Assembly: GCA_932294295.1 (NCBI GenBank)
Contig: OW028577.1
Location: 7,777,501 to 7,841,500, forward strand
Length of the DNA stretch: 64,000 bases
Direction of reading: 5' to 3'
DNA from: Alitta virens
Lineage: Eukaryota > Annelida > Polychaeta > Phyllodocida > Nereididae
Position numbers and translations under genes: made by a program. A model generated the notes under the pieces. The model had not been told where the DNA came from, ran no database searches, and worked only from the letters and a program-made list of their open reading frames with translations. Positions within the stretch are counted from its first letter, which is position 1. The number at the start of each line of letters is the position of its first letter. Positions 34,515 to 47,800 of this stretch are shown piece by piece.

Positions 34515-34605
34515 ACATGGCCAAATATGCCACGAGCGTTTTCCATGCGTTTGGATAAACGCATGGTTTTCACATCATTATAATTAGGCAAAAACCATGC
34601 GTTTG
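34515..34605 (+). mobile_element. Truncated foldback MITE, relative of 36150-36282
   Basis: It starts ACATGGCCAAATATGCCA and continues GCGTTTTCCATGCG..TTTGGATAA, like the left arm at 36150. It also shares TTAGGCAAAAACCATGCG, then is cut short at about 34605 without the right arm. Confidence 0.7.
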
Positions 34606-35206
34606 GCCCCACACATCAAGGGGGCCCCATCTTCCAAAAAAAAAATAGATAACCAATAAGTAAGCTAAGAAAAGTAAAAAAGCTATACAAATTGCATGAC
34701 TATAGAGAAGAGGGCAACAAGATATCTGTTGCCCCATGTCTTATAGGTGATCATGATGATAATGATAATCAATTAATAATTCTGTTATTACTTCTAGATA
34801 TGACTTTGGTGAAACTGCAGTAGCATTACCTTTAATAGCAAACTTGGCAACCATTTATTGCACAAAGATTTGTAATATTTTTTCTCAATCTCAGAAAGTA
34901 GTTTGTCACTTTTCCGTTGGTTATACTTTGAGGTTTAAAATATCCCTTTGCAGCAGCAGCTTGAGCTTACAGGTGTGTTCCTTCTCATGGCAAATATTGA
35001 AACACTTCAGAGCACAGAAGCTCTCAATGCAGTGAAATCAGGTAGACAGGATGCATGGTTGGTCCATTATCTTTTTAGCTTTGGGCCCTTTTTGTGTTTT
35101 CAGCGAGCTAAGGTAAAAGTCTGCCAAGCTAGATGTGTGAAGAAGATCCAGCACAGTTTAGCTAAATCATCTGACCAATGACCATTCAGCTTAGCTTTGA
35201 AAGGCA
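34606..35206. other. Non-coding stretch, no gene recognised
   Basis: AT-rich, with an A9 run near 34638. Two short frames (34844-35181) have no recognisable features. Confidence 0.4.
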
Positions 35207-35425
35207 GGTGGGTGGTCTAGTGGTAAGAGGCTCGCCTGCTCTTCTGAAGGACCTGGGTTCTATCCCGGGCTCGAGCACCCTTCATGAGCAACATCCCAAG
35301 TTGAATGTCGTTTCGGATGAGTCAATAAATTGGGGGTCCCTTGTACTCAGTTTCTATGCTGAGGCAAGTAAGAGATCCCAACCACGGGGTAAATCATCAA
35401 TAAACCCTCGATAGCAGTGAGAACT
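35207..35425 (+). mobile_element. tRNA-derived SINE
   Basis: The tRNA-like head (about 35207-35282) has an A box TGGTCTAGTGG at 35213-35223 and a B box GGTTCTATCCC at 35256-35266, with tRNA-like spacing. A body containing TTTCGGATGAGTCAATAAAT and GGGGGTCCC (35309-35340) resembles a conserved central domain of invertebrate SINEs; I cannot name which. The tail CCCTCGATAGCAGTGAGAACT recurs, diverged, at 50625-50650. The 3' limit is uncertain because another short element starts at 35426. Confidence 0.8.
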
Positions 35426-35532
35426 CCCAGATAGCACTCCAGATCGGCCCAGCATCGTTTCCATATAGGCCACATCATATTAACATCGCCGACATCGCGC
35501 CGACGTTGAAACAATTTGGAATGCTATTTGGG
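35426..35532 (+). mobile_element. Short MITE, copy a
   Basis: 107 bp bounded by CCCAGATAGCACTCCAGATC on the left and AATTTGGAATGCTATTTGGG on the right, an imperfect terminal inverted repeat of about 20 bp. Internal text (GGCCCAGCATC, TAGGCCAC, GTTGAAAC) is shared with the reversed copy at 35698-35822. Confidence 0.7.
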
Positions 35533-35697
35533 CTTGCCTTTGAGGGCTGCACTTTCCACATCAATCTATTTATCTAAGGGATGAAATTAACCCATTGTTC
35601 ATTATTTATGTTCCTCATTTGTTGGATTAGAAAACATGTTTTCAATCTACACTGGACTAATAATATTTGATAAAATATCAGTTTTCCGATGCATTCG

Positions 35698-35822
35698 CAG
35701 ATAGCATTCCAAATCGTTTCAACCTAGGAATATTTATCTGTAAATATTCCTAGTTTATACGATGTTGTAACGACAGTGGCCTACATGAAAATAATACTGA
35801 GCCGATTTGTATGCTATCTGGG
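35698..35822 (-). mobile_element. Short MITE, copy b (opposite orientation)
   Basis: The reverse complement starts CCCAGATAGCATACAAATCG and aligns with copy a along its length. Within it is a perfect 13-bp stem CTAGGAATATTTA/TAAATATTCCTAG (35724-35736 with 35741-35753) absent from copy a. So it is either an internal expansion or a separate foldback. Confidence 0.7.
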
Positions 35823-36149
35823 TTCCCAGCTTATCTTTTTTTTTCATTCGTATGTAAATTATGCTAGCCAAATGACACTTTCCTTTGTCTTTTTATTTTT
35901 ATTTTTAAAGCTTTTTATTGGACAAAAATCTTGGACATTAAAATGGTTATGCTTTATGTAATGGTCACCATATTTGTGCCCTGAGCACGATCTAAAATTA
36001 TCAAAGAGAATAAGGTTATTTCTACAGAACACTGAATTTCTGTTGCTTGCCAATAGGGGATGCATCATTCTGCCAGAAGTCACCTAGTGGAAATATCAAG
36101 AAGCTTTATGGAAATGCACTATTGGTGTTTGTGGGATGTCTTCAGTTAA

Positions 36150-36282
36150 ACATGGCCAAATGTGCCATGTGCATTTTCCATGCATTTGGATAATTATAAT
36201 TAATTATAGTTAGGCAAAAACCATGCATTTTCCATGCGTTTATCCTTCGCATGGAAAACGCACGTGGCACATTTGGCCATGT
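36150..36282. mobile_element. Foldback MITE with ~44-bp arms (133 bp)
   Basis: The left arm 36150-36193 starts ACATGGCCAAATGTGCCA; the right arm is its near-perfect reverse complement ending at 36282. The core is an AT-rich 30-40 bases. There is no coding capacity. Target duplication is not clear. Confidence 0.85.
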
Positions 36283-37813
36283 AACAGCTACCTGTACAGA
36301 ACAGTCACCAGCTCAGATGGCATTTCATTGTTTAACTCTATAAAATGGCCGCCTGTTTCAAGTGGCCAGATTTATATGGTTTCTTGGCTAACTGCTTAAG
36401 ACAGGTCTGACTGTAATTTAAATTACAAGGTTGCGTTGAGCCTAGGGCCCCTAGAACCTTAATCCCTGAAATTACATGTAAGTACGTTTACCTTGTAAGC
36501 CATTCATCCCACTTCCATTTGTTTTTCTGAGCATTTAGAACGAATCCAAGTCTCGTAAAAATTGCACACTATCATCCCATTATGGGCATTGATTTGTTTT
36601 GAGATTCTAAGAGGCCTTAGATAAACGCCATTTTAGATTAAATCTGTCTGTATTCCAGATGGCATTTGAGAAGGAGACATTTTTCTGGTTAGAAACAGAA
36701 ATGAATGCCATTTGAACATTTTTTCAACTTGATAAACTCATTTAATGGCATAATTATAACAACCTGTGTTGCTTCTCAAATAGAAGGATTTCACTCTTTT
36801 TCTCTTACAATGCTTTTAATATGATGAGTTTCAGATAAGTATGTCAAATGAACCCTAATTCCAGCCTACTAAGAGTCCCGTGGCTGGAATTAAGACCACT
36901 TATTATATATATGCTTATGTCTAAACATGCAAAAACGGACTCCTGTGTTTTGGGGGGTTAAGGCCTGTATAATGTCTAAATTCCTTGTTATTTAGGTATA
37001 TATCTTGCACACAAAGAATATATATTTGGGAATGAGATGATCAAACCAAAGCCAGATGTATATACATTCAAGTCTTCATAATTTTATAGATGTCATTGTA
37101 AAATGTGAGATATAGGGTAAAAATGGGTATTATGGGAATACGTTTGTCTCGCTAATGCTGTGATGAAAGTTAATATGGAAAATGCAGAATTATTTCTGCC
37201 TGAGTTTATTTAGGCAATGAGCTGTACACCCTAAGCATATATTATGCATATCCATAATAGTTTTGGAATAGCATGGCTTAGAAAAATGAAATAAATGCCC
37301 ATATTAAACCACAGTGAGGTATTATGGGCACCTCTTTCTGAAAATATGAGCACTAGAATGTCCATATTAAACTATACTAACTTCAGCTATAAATGCCAAA
37401 GTTTAATATGGGCAAGAGAAATGTTTAATATGAGCAGTGCTCATGTTAAACATCTATGGCCCCCATATCTATTTTTCACACTTTATAATCCTACACCAAA
37501 GTCACAAAAGTGGCATGATTCGGAACAGTACACTGATCTGATATTATCCACATGTGATTGTTTTTTTTTATGTTTCATACATGACGACAATAAGTATTAC
37601 TAAAGAAAGCATAAATCACCTAAGCCCATATTACCCGACCACATGCGCCTTCCATTTTAGGCTGAGAATTGCTGACATCACATGGCCATTGCTAATAAGT
37701 GAGAATCATAGAAAAGAGTACTCCCTATGAAAAAAAACATCAGGTTAATATATCTTCACCAAATTAGCATATGCTACAGGCCTTTACCCTTGACAAAACA
37801 ATTAAAGAAATGA
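36283..37813. other. Non-coding stretch with recurring CCATATTAAAC motifs
   Basis: No gene recognised. From about 37130 to 38050 the text CCCATATTA or its reverse (TAATATGGGC) recurs at least seven times, and GGCTGGAATTAAGACCA recurs at about 36883 and 38303. A degenerate repeat seems likely. Confidence 0.45.
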
Positions 37814-37879
37814 AGGGAGGGTTGTGCTGCGAGCATCCGAAGGCAGAGATAGCGGGATACCAGGCATCTCCGTGGATCT
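37814..37879. repeat. Dispersed GC-rich repeat, copy 2
   Basis: Matches 33941-34006 in the same orientation. It ends at GTGGATCT and runs straight into a TA microsatellite, so this end may be a natural terminus of the repeat. Confidence 0.75.
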
Positions 37880-38729
37880 ATATATATATATAAGTCTGCA
37901 TTACATGAAAACAATAGCAGCTTCAAATGTGCTGTATGTTTACAGATGATGACCTTGAATATACTTGAAAATTCCACCAGGTGTGAGCATGTACCACTGA
38001 TGGCTTTTGGTTACTGCAAGGTGCCCATATTATACTGCTGCCCATATTACCCAACTTTGCTCTATATTGGAAGGTCATCACACTTGCTACCATTTTACAA
38101 CAAATATAAATTCAGGCAAAGGGTTCAAAGTTGCAAAATAGGAACAGTAGGCACCAATTGATAGTGATATATTATGGTAATCTGTCAACTGACATCACCA
38201 CATATACATGTGCACCATCAATTCACATTTCCATAACACAGGCATGTAGATAAAGAGTGCAGGAATTATTTGCAAGAATATGGCTGGAATTTGGTACACC
38301 CTTGGCTGGAATTAAGACCAAAGGCTGGAATTTGTTCAATTTTTGGAAGTTTTTGACATGTCTGATTTGAAGTTGTTTGGCATTAATGTAAATCAATATC
38401 TTTTACTCAATTACAAATGTGTTGCAAATAACATACATTCTCAATTCCAATCAACTTATTTCCCCAAGTATGTCCGGGAATCACTGTGATTTGGGGCTGG
38501 AGTTTGGTCCATTCACCCTAGGTTTTTTTTATATGCTTTTTTGTTATATGCATAATTTGCTATCATCAAAATAACCATGTTTGGTATAGAAACCCACCCA
38601 GCGTCAAAGAAAGAAAGTCGATATGTCTCTTGTACATCCCAGAGTAAACATTCTAAACAATGTTACCAACAAGAGGTCGCCACCTGCTGCAAGACTAATG
38701 CGCCCCTGGTGTTTTATGAACACAAATGT

Positions 38730-38772
38730 TAGATAGATAGATAGATAGACAGATAGACAGACAGACAGATAG

Positions 38773-38803
<31 letters not shown>

Positions 38804-38882
38804 GATAGCTAGATAGTTACACAGATATATAGATGGATAGATAGATAGATGGATAGATGGATAGATAGATAGATAGACAGAC

Positions 38883-38937
<55 letters not shown>

Positions 38938-38951
38938 TAGATAGATAGATA
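38730..38951. repeat. GATA/GACA microsatellite (about 220 bp)
   Basis: Nearly uninterrupted GATA units with blocks of GACA and a few GGAT variants. Read directly from the sequence. Confidence 0.98.
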
Positions 38952-39974
38952 TTCGCTGAATTAAAAGGCTAGTACATTATAAAATAAAGCTTTAAGTCAG
39001 GCTACATACACAACATAATATATTATAATGATGAATAACATAGCGATACTCCAGCATGTTTTCTTATTTCGTGGTGTCGACATAATTAAAACAAGACGAA
39101 GCACATAAATGGTAAAATACATTTTTGCCATATCCTATTCATTACAGCTTTTTTCATAATACGTAAAGACAAAAAACAGAAGTTAAAGATTGTGATATTC
39201 CCTTACAGTGACAGTCGTAGGCGGAACACAAGTAAAATATTTACCTTGGGGTAACTTAATATTTGATCATCTTATTCCATATTCTTTGTATATGAAATAT
39301 TATACATATTTCCATTAATTCTGCATGAAGGAATTTTTTTCTGTCGACCATTGAGTTGCACTGTGTTTTGATTAATTTTAATAACATGTTTCTTTAAAAA
39401 TTTCATATATTTTGTGAGGTTCAAGAAATGACCCAGGGCCTAGATCTAATTAAATAAATACAGCTCTAATAATTTGTCTACTTCACACTCAGCATGATAC
39501 ATTGTTCACTATTAATGATTAATAACGACTTAAAATAAAGTTTACATACACAATATTGATACATTTTTATGATCTTAATTATGGGGAATGAAATTACTAG
39601 GTTGAATGTACTGAATATTATGTATATTATATGAATCGCTATAATTTAATGTTAGACATAAATATTGCATTCAATTTTGTATCAAAAACTTACACAAAAT
39701 ATAAGAACTGTTGAACTATCAATCATTCATGCATGACTGGATGATTGACAGCGGACTGATTGCTTCTTACGCAACAAGCTAATTGTTTTGATTTGCTACC
39801 TATCAACATTGCTTAATTCTAACTATGTTTTGATTTAGAGGTCATTGCTCTGAACTTTATTTCACTTTAAAGACGTGCACTACCTGTATTTTTTTGCATT
39901 TTAGCTTATAAATATTCTTGAATACTGCACTCACCTTTCCTCCATGATTTTAATCATTTGCAACGAACTTATTT

Positions 39975-40035
<61 letters not shown>

Positions 40036-40231
40036 ATAGCTATGCATATTTCGATAATTTTTTTTTTAACAATTTAAGTTGTAATATCTAGTTTTGCACT
40101 GATTTCTCACAACTTATATTGGGATGTGTGTGTGGGGAGGGGGGGGGGACTCTGGAGGGCACACATCCCTCCTACAAATTTATTTTCTTCATATTATGTA
40201 CAATGTGGCTCTACTCCCACCTTAATGCAAT
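38952..40231. other. AT-rich non-coding stretch
   Basis: No gene recognised. It contains a TA dinucleotide run at 39978-40020 that passes into a T15 tract (40021-40035). A G-rich run lies at 40136-40148. Confidence 0.5.
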
Positions 40232-40395
40232 AGTGGATTTTCACAGGAGGTTCTCTATATTTCCACCAGGTGGCTATGACAGAATACTGCAATTCTATTG
40301 GCTTTATAAGTTTCCACCCTTGGCTGTGATTGACTGAAGCAAAGTGCATCCTAGCAGCAGTATTTTTTAGTGCATTTCAATGCATATTTGACATC
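40232..40395 (+). repeat. 164-bp dispersed repeat, copy 1
   Basis: From AGTGGATTTTCACAGG to ATATTTGACATC. It aligns end to end with 57128-57291 at identical length and about 80 percent identity by eye, with no net indels. No terminal repeats or Pol III boxes are visible. The type is unknown. Confidence 0.85.
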
Positions 40396-43300
40396 TTATC
40401 ATTCAGTTGATTTTTGTTATTTTTCTGAGAAAGTTATATTTATGAATAAGTCAGTGATTATCTTCTATGTCTGAAAAGCAAAATGAGTAATAAGAGGAGT
40501 AAACTCAGGACTCTTCAGTGAAAAGACTCTATTAGGCCGAAATAGGTTTGTTTTAGTTACAATATTATCCACGAGGGTGAAATATTATGAGATCGTCGCG
40601 CTACCTAGCGCAAATGCCCTTATAGCCAAATATGTTGGAATGTTTCAGCCTTTGATTTTCCATTTGCTTGCAGGCAGATCAGATCATACAATAAGAAATT
40701 TTAAGTTTTGAACAGGTTTTTATTTTTAAGATATTGTTGCATGACATGATGTGCGTATAGGTTCTCATGTAAGTCTATATATCTTAATTTTGTTGCAATT
40801 GTTATCTAAAAATAAAAATAAAACAACATTTCGTGAACACGCCTCTTGTATGCAAAGTTTGTTCTGAAACGTAGAATTCATCATGCTAGTTGAAAAAGAG
40901 CAATGGATACAAGTAAGTTTTCATTCAACATTGAAACAGTTTTTTAGGGCGGAATAATGGAATCTAGCAGGTAGGGATGTTTTTAAGGCTTTTTGTATTT
41001 ACCTTACTAAATGTGAATGGTTGGCGGGGAAGCCTTCCATGTGCCGACAAACTACAGGGCACATGCAACTTGTGTCAGACATTGCCAGCCGGAAAAGCGT
41101 CGAATTGCACAGCCCTAGCTCCCTCTATCGGCAGTTGAGCACAGGAAGTGGTAATCACAGAGTTCACCTACAAATTCTCTGCTCTGCAACTCTTCAACTC
41201 TGTCGCTATTACACACCATGCCCTAATTATCATCTTAAAAATGCAAACACCAGTTGTACAGAGATTGGCATCAAGCACTCGAACCCAGTCAATACTGGTT
41301 TTCCCCGACTCAAAGCTCTTTTTTTTCTTATTCTTTTTTTTTCAAAGCTGTGATAGCTGAACATCCATAGGCCTATAATAGCATGGCAGCTGATATAAAT
41401 CTGAAGCAATCCTGTCTACGAAATAGCATTTTATGTGTCACTTTACACCACAAAATAGCTTCTACTGTACCCGTAAGCTGTTTTATTAACGTGTAATGTA
41501 ATGCATTTTGGTCAAAAGGAACTGTTGTCTTTTAACAGCTTGCCTTCTATGCGCATGGATTTCGAAGTAAAGTGCATTAATTTTTGCTTTGAAATGTGAC
41601 AAAGCCATAAATATCAGCATTATAGCCTTTCTATGAAAAATCCCACGAAAGACATGAAGTGATATTTAGAGGTTCATTAATGTTAATGTTAAAAGATGAG
41701 TTACTTTTCGTGACTAAAGAGACTAGTGTTCATAAAAGGGTGCCAGGGTGAGCTTAAGACTGCAGTAGGGGGTTTGGGGAAGGGGGTTTACGGATAAGCT
41801 GTGCAAAGTCCCCAGTACGCATGCGCACTTTAATCTGCAGCCACTTCCGGCGCGCATGAATCGACGGTTAGAGTGATTAGGCCCTAATTCCAGGATCTAC
41901 TTTGATAGATAGGCTACTTCTGGATGATGTCACTTTAATGAAGTCAATTACAATAATTAAAATGCTTAATGATAGGCCAGTGAAAAATCGCTGGTTTTAA
42001 TGTCAAAAAGCAAAGAATGGAATCAGCCACTGGTGATATGACCATCCGATAACGGAGTGTAATTGGCTCTGCCCTCGCAACCAGCCTTTAAATGGGGTCT
42101 CTGGGGTTTTTAAGGTAAAGATTGAAAGGGTGATAAGAATCTCATGCAAATGAATGTTTTTACACGAATCCATGGGATCAATGAAATGCAAGGATTGATT
42201 TCTAATTGCAAATGCTTTCATTGATTTCTGATTCTGCCTCATTGACAGCATGAGCTTTAGGTAGCAACATGCATTTGGCCCCATAGAGGCCCAGCGTCAC
42301 TATGGCGAATTTCCTTCTTGCTCGGTGGAGTAGGAAAGTGTATTTACATTGGCGCCTTTATGGCTCAGCTACCCTCACGCCCCTTTGTGTTGTTCTTCAT
42401 AAAGCATTGCGATGAATGACAGTGTTTGCTTAAGGCCAAAGTGTAATGTGAACTCTGCTCACTCTCTCTCCCTCTCTTTTGATAATTATTCCCATAGCCA
42501 ATCACTGCCAGTTACTCAGTTACTATGATACATTGGGACATAAGGCTCATGTTTACTACATGAGTTTCAAGGCGACTGTCAGTCATTTTTGTGCAACAAG
42601 CTGAGAAATTGTTAGTTAATTCACAACTCAACAAGATCAGCCTCAGAGACCCAAAGTTCAGATTAGATCAGCTGTAGTAGGTTTGAGAGCATGGGATGCT
42701 ATCAAATATTAAGCCAAGCCAATGACTGGAACTTTTGCAATATCAATGAGCATTGAGCTATGAGATGTCCTCTTGGGACCTTGACCTTTGGTCAGGCAGT
42801 GGTCAATTCTTGTGTAATCCAACTTCCCTAATTCATGGCTAGCTTTTAAGAACCTTTTAAGGCCTAGTTTGTTTCTTGTGTAGTGTTTACAGTCTCCATC
42901 TAAAGCATTGGTAATTTAGGCTGCAAACTACTTCATCTGTATTAGCCCTACTAGGAAGACTGCACTGGGAGTGGCCTCCTCTCCCACAGGTTTGAATTCT
43001 CCTTCTTGCTGGCAATTCTTGTAAACATATTGATTTAATCTCCTTGCCGTGTTTGATCCTCGTTTTCATGTAATCTTCGATCGGGATACTTCAAAGACAA
43101 ATTAAACAGGGATACCAGATATTCAACGATCTAATTTCTCTGTTCTGAGATAATAAAATGTCACTTGAATTTAAACCACACTCGCTCATGATTATTGGCT
43201 ACATTGTGTTGCCAAGATTCGAAAGAAATCGTGCTTATTTGAATATCTACGTGAATTAAATCAGTTTTTACATTGGATTCAAGTATTTATACCTTTAATG

Positions 43301-44640
43301 GTACACAAAATTGAAGCTATTACTATAGCGTATCACACAAGGCTCAGAAAAGGCTCTAGTATTAATTTCTGCCTGTTGCCAGTGTGAAAACTTGTCGAAA
43401 ATATCTCAAATATATGAAATGTGAACGAAAGTCTGTAGCGCCTGAACGCAGCATTTTCTGAGCTATTGCTGAAGTTGCGTCATGTCTAGTCTGATTGAGC
43501 CACTCAAAAACTTCCAAACTAAACAGAAACATCTACACTTATACTCTCATTCAGTTAGCAACATTTTCTTCCTTCAAATGTATGTGTTAAGGACAAGGGC
43601 TTTAGGCACTAGGCGATGGAATTCCTCACCAAAATGTTTATTTTTATTTTTTTAAAGCCTTTTGCCACCTTATAATTAGTCTGATTTTGGTCAAATAAAA
43701 ACTGAATTGTTTAGAAATAGATATTTAAATAGCTAGGTTGGAGAACCATGACATTTTTCCTCTTCAAAACATTTGTAAAAACTTTCAATGAATCGTAAGA
43801 TAGGAAAATATTGGAAATTTAAAATCGCAATGGATAACTAATTTGTTTAATCTCATAACTAACCATTGCTCCCTTATTATCAAATTCAGAATTAAAAAAG
43901 AAAAAAGTATATATTTTGTATGCACAAGTCTCTTTGAAGAGCATACAAAGAAACTGGCTCATTGTGCACCACAATTTACTAATAAAATGGCGGATCTAAT
44001 TTCTGTAGTCGAAAAAGTAGCTCTGCTACCCCTAAATTTTACATTATAATTTAGCACCTACATGACAGAAAGAAAAACCATGGCATAGACCCAAAAAATA
44101 GAGTTTCTAGGTTAATTAGGAGAGAAGATATTGGCGATTTTGACTTTCGGCAGCCACATTGGACGCCATCTTGAATTACGCAAAATGATCAAGGATGCCA
44201 AGTGGGCATCTATACATTCTCTATACATTCTCAGCTTTCAAATGACACCAAGATCAAACCTATAGGTAACATTTGAGGGTTCACCTTAGCATCTGCCGGA
44301 CTAAAAACAATAGGCCTGACTTATGAATTTGTATCTCTGGGAATAATAGGCATACAGAAATGTTTTACCCATCTCAAGAATCGTCTTGAAAAGAGGAATC
44401 AATTGGTTTGAACGACTGTACTCTACAAATTAGAAAACTAAATTTTAATTTTGATGGGGTTTTTACCCCCCACTGATAGTATGACATAGGTTAGTACTTT
44501 ATTATATTAGAAAGAAATTTATAATAGATTTTGCAATCACAAGGTTGGCAATTAAAAGAAAAAATTTGACAATTGATTATTTTTGTTTTTACCAGATGTT
44601 TTTATGAACCTCTAAGTTAGATTATGTATATAATCACAGA
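40396..44640. other. Non-coding stretch, no gene recognised
   Basis: Mixed sequence without coding signal. Open frames near 41021-41360 and 42003-42284 have no features. It becomes strongly AT-rich from about 43100. Confidence 0.45.
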
Positions 44641-44820
44641 ATCACTGAATAGTACACACTATTGGCGGATTAAAATCAGGTTGATTTTTTTTATCGATTT
44701 AAATCACGATTAAAATTGAGTGATTTTATTAAATACAAATCATTGATTAAAATCAAAATGTTGTTTCCACTACTTTTGTATTTTAACTGATGATCATACA
44801 CATCACTGAATAGTACACAC
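44641..44820. repeat. 19-bp direct repeats enclosing an AAATC-rich low-complexity block
   Basis: ATCACTGAATAGTACACAC occurs perfectly at 44641-44659 and 44802-44820. Between them lie about 142 bases of degenerate GATTAAAATC/GATTTAAATC repeats. The direct repeats could be a long target-site duplication or a segmental duplication. Confidence 0.7.
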
Positions 44821-44839
44821 CCTAGTACTCATCATGACA

Positions 44840-47800
44840 AACAAACTCTAAAAGTACTGTCTTAGAATATTCAGGTACAAGTGAAAGTAAAAAATTGAAG
44901 ATCCATGAAATTATACAACTAGTTAAAAGTAATGATATCATATTCTTGTGTGAAACAATGAAACTAGATAGCTTTCAAGCTAACATTGATGGGTACCACT
45001 ATTCCCACTGTCAAAGGAGTTTTCAACACCCTAAAGCTAGGAGACCCTCAGGTGGCATCGCTGTCCTGATAAAAAAATGTGTTATATATATCTAAAACTG
45101 TATCTATTGTGAAAACTAAAGAACATGTACACTGTAATCTGGTTGAAAACTTCAGGAAGCAATCGGTTAGAAATGTATTTAGGTGGACTGTACAGACCCC
45201 CACAGGGAAGTACAATTAATATTGATAGTAGCTATAGCAATGATATTTATAACCAGATTAGGGAATACATTGCGTCATGTCTTAACAAAACGCCATGTGT
45301 TGCAATCTCTGGTGACTTCAACAGTAGAACTTGAACGTTAATCGATGTAGAACAAAATTTAATTGGGAAAAACTCTGATATTATTGCAGTCCTAAACAAT
45401 GCAGTTTCCAAAAACAATTAGAGTAAATCAATTCTGGCCATACCACCAAAGACAGACACAAGACAAAGTTGTAAATACATATGGCAAAGAACTTCTAGAG
45501 CTATGTAAAGCTAGCAATCTTAAAATTTTGAATGGATATTACAATACTGATTAAACCTGTGACTTTACATGCTATACCCCGCTAGGTCAACGTGTTGTTG
45601 ATTATTTGCTCTGTACTAAAACCTATTCAACATCTGGCAGAATTTCGAAATAACACCAAAACTTGTTGAGTCAGATCACCGACCATTAGAATTTTGGTTC
45701 AAATTACCGTTAGTGAGGGAAATGAACAACCGTAATCCCTGAGTTGGTGGTAAGCTGAAAAACACAACTTTCAAGTATGTGTATGATAGGAACAAACTTA
45801 ATGAATATATGGCTAACTATGATAATGAAGATGCTCAGCAAACACTCTTTCAACTAGGCTGTGATATTGAAAATAATGGTTATACAGACACACGAATTGA
45901 TACAGTTTTCAAGTACGTAACTGATAGCCCACCTTCTATAAAAAGAGGTCCAGACCACATAATAGCACATTCCCAAGTAACAAATGGTTTGATGATGAAT
46001 GTAAAGAGTTACGAAAGCTAGTCAACAACTTTGCGAAATATAATGAATTTTCTGCAGAAGCGCATAAAAATTAATATTGTAAGCTTTGCAAGGCTTGTAA
46101 ACAGACAATACAAAGACAAAAGAGACATTTCCAACTAAGTAATAGGGAAAATATAGAAAATGTTCTTAGTAGTAACCAAGAAGAATGTTGGAAACACTGG
46201 AATAAACTGAAAAAATCTAGTGATAACTAATCTAATGAACCTGAACTAAACAGGTTCCATGAATACTTCCTGCAACAGTCCCAACCCCCTTCTATTGAAT
46301 ACTTTGACAATGAACAAATGGGATTGATTGTTAATATTCTGCAAACATCATCCTATTCCTGTGACAACCCTTTGTCTACTCATATTTGTGATTGTGTAAT
46401 AACAGATGAGGGAAGTTACAATACACCTAAAGAAATTAAAGATGAATTTTATAAGTATGCAAGTGAGAAATTAACAACACCTATCTGTGCATTGTTTAAC
46501 TACGTACTTGATCGAGGTGCATATCCTGCTCAGTGGTCGGAAGGACTAATTAAAGCTTTGCACAAAAAGGGAGACATGTCTAATCCAGATAATTACAGAA
46601 AAATCACAGCTAATATTATTATGGGTAAAATCTTGGACTCCATCTTAAACGCACGACATTACTATAAAAAATTAGGTTCTTAATTTTGATAATCCCTGCC
46701 AATTTGGGTTTGCTCCAGGAGCAAGCACAGCTGACTGGGTCTTTATTCTTGATACTGTAATTAGATACCAAAAGCAAAAACATTAACCTCTGTATCTCTG
46801 TTTTGTCGATTTTACAAAGCCATTTGACTATATTAACAGAAATGCTCTATACTATAAACTTATGAATCAAAAGATAGGCAATAAAATGCTTAATACAATA
46901 ATGAGCATGTATGACAAAGCTAAAGCTAGAGTTAATCATTTAGGCAATATTGGAGATCCGATCGATAGCAGCTACGGCATTTTGCAAGGTGGAATTCTCA
47001 GTCCCAAGTTGTTTAATGAAATTCTATCTGACCTGCCCAATTATTTAAAGGAATCAAATGTTGTAGCTCTTAATAATCTCATGTTCACACACATATTTCA
47101 AATGCTGATGACATAATTCTACTTGCACATTCTGCAACATCACTCCAAAGCAGCATAAATTCTCTCCATGAATTTGGCAAAAAGTGGCATCTAATTGTAA
47201 ATGTAGGAAAAACTAAAATAATGAAATTTGGCAATGACAGACAAAATCAATTCTACTATGATACCCAAGAAATTGAAAATGTTAAGTCCTTTAAGTATCT
47301 TGGCCATGTGTTAACAAAAAAACACAACCACAAAAAGCATTTTTTGCTTTGCAAAGTGACACCAAGCAGACACTAGGACATATTACTCCTAATCTTGCCC
47401 TAAAAATGATTGACACATATATTTTACCAATCCTTGAGTATAATTGTGAAATATGGTCCAGTTACCAACCTGTAAATGAACCAGAGAAGGTACAATTAGG
47501 ATACCTAAAAAATATGTTAGGAGTTAGGAAACAGACCTCGTCACAAGCTGTGTATGGTGAGACTGGCAGATTCCCATTACATGTACAACAGCAGTTTAGA
47601 ATGATCAACTATTGGATTAAACTAGAAAAACTGCCAGCTTGTCTTAAAAAATGTTTAAATGAGCAAAAAGATATGCACACTTCTTTCTGGTAATAGTGCT
47701 TGGGTTGGGAAAATTGTTCATATGCTCAATGAACATTATCCACAAAGAGATCATTTAAGACTTTAAGGCTAGAACCCTACCTTCTACTAAACCTTAGCAG

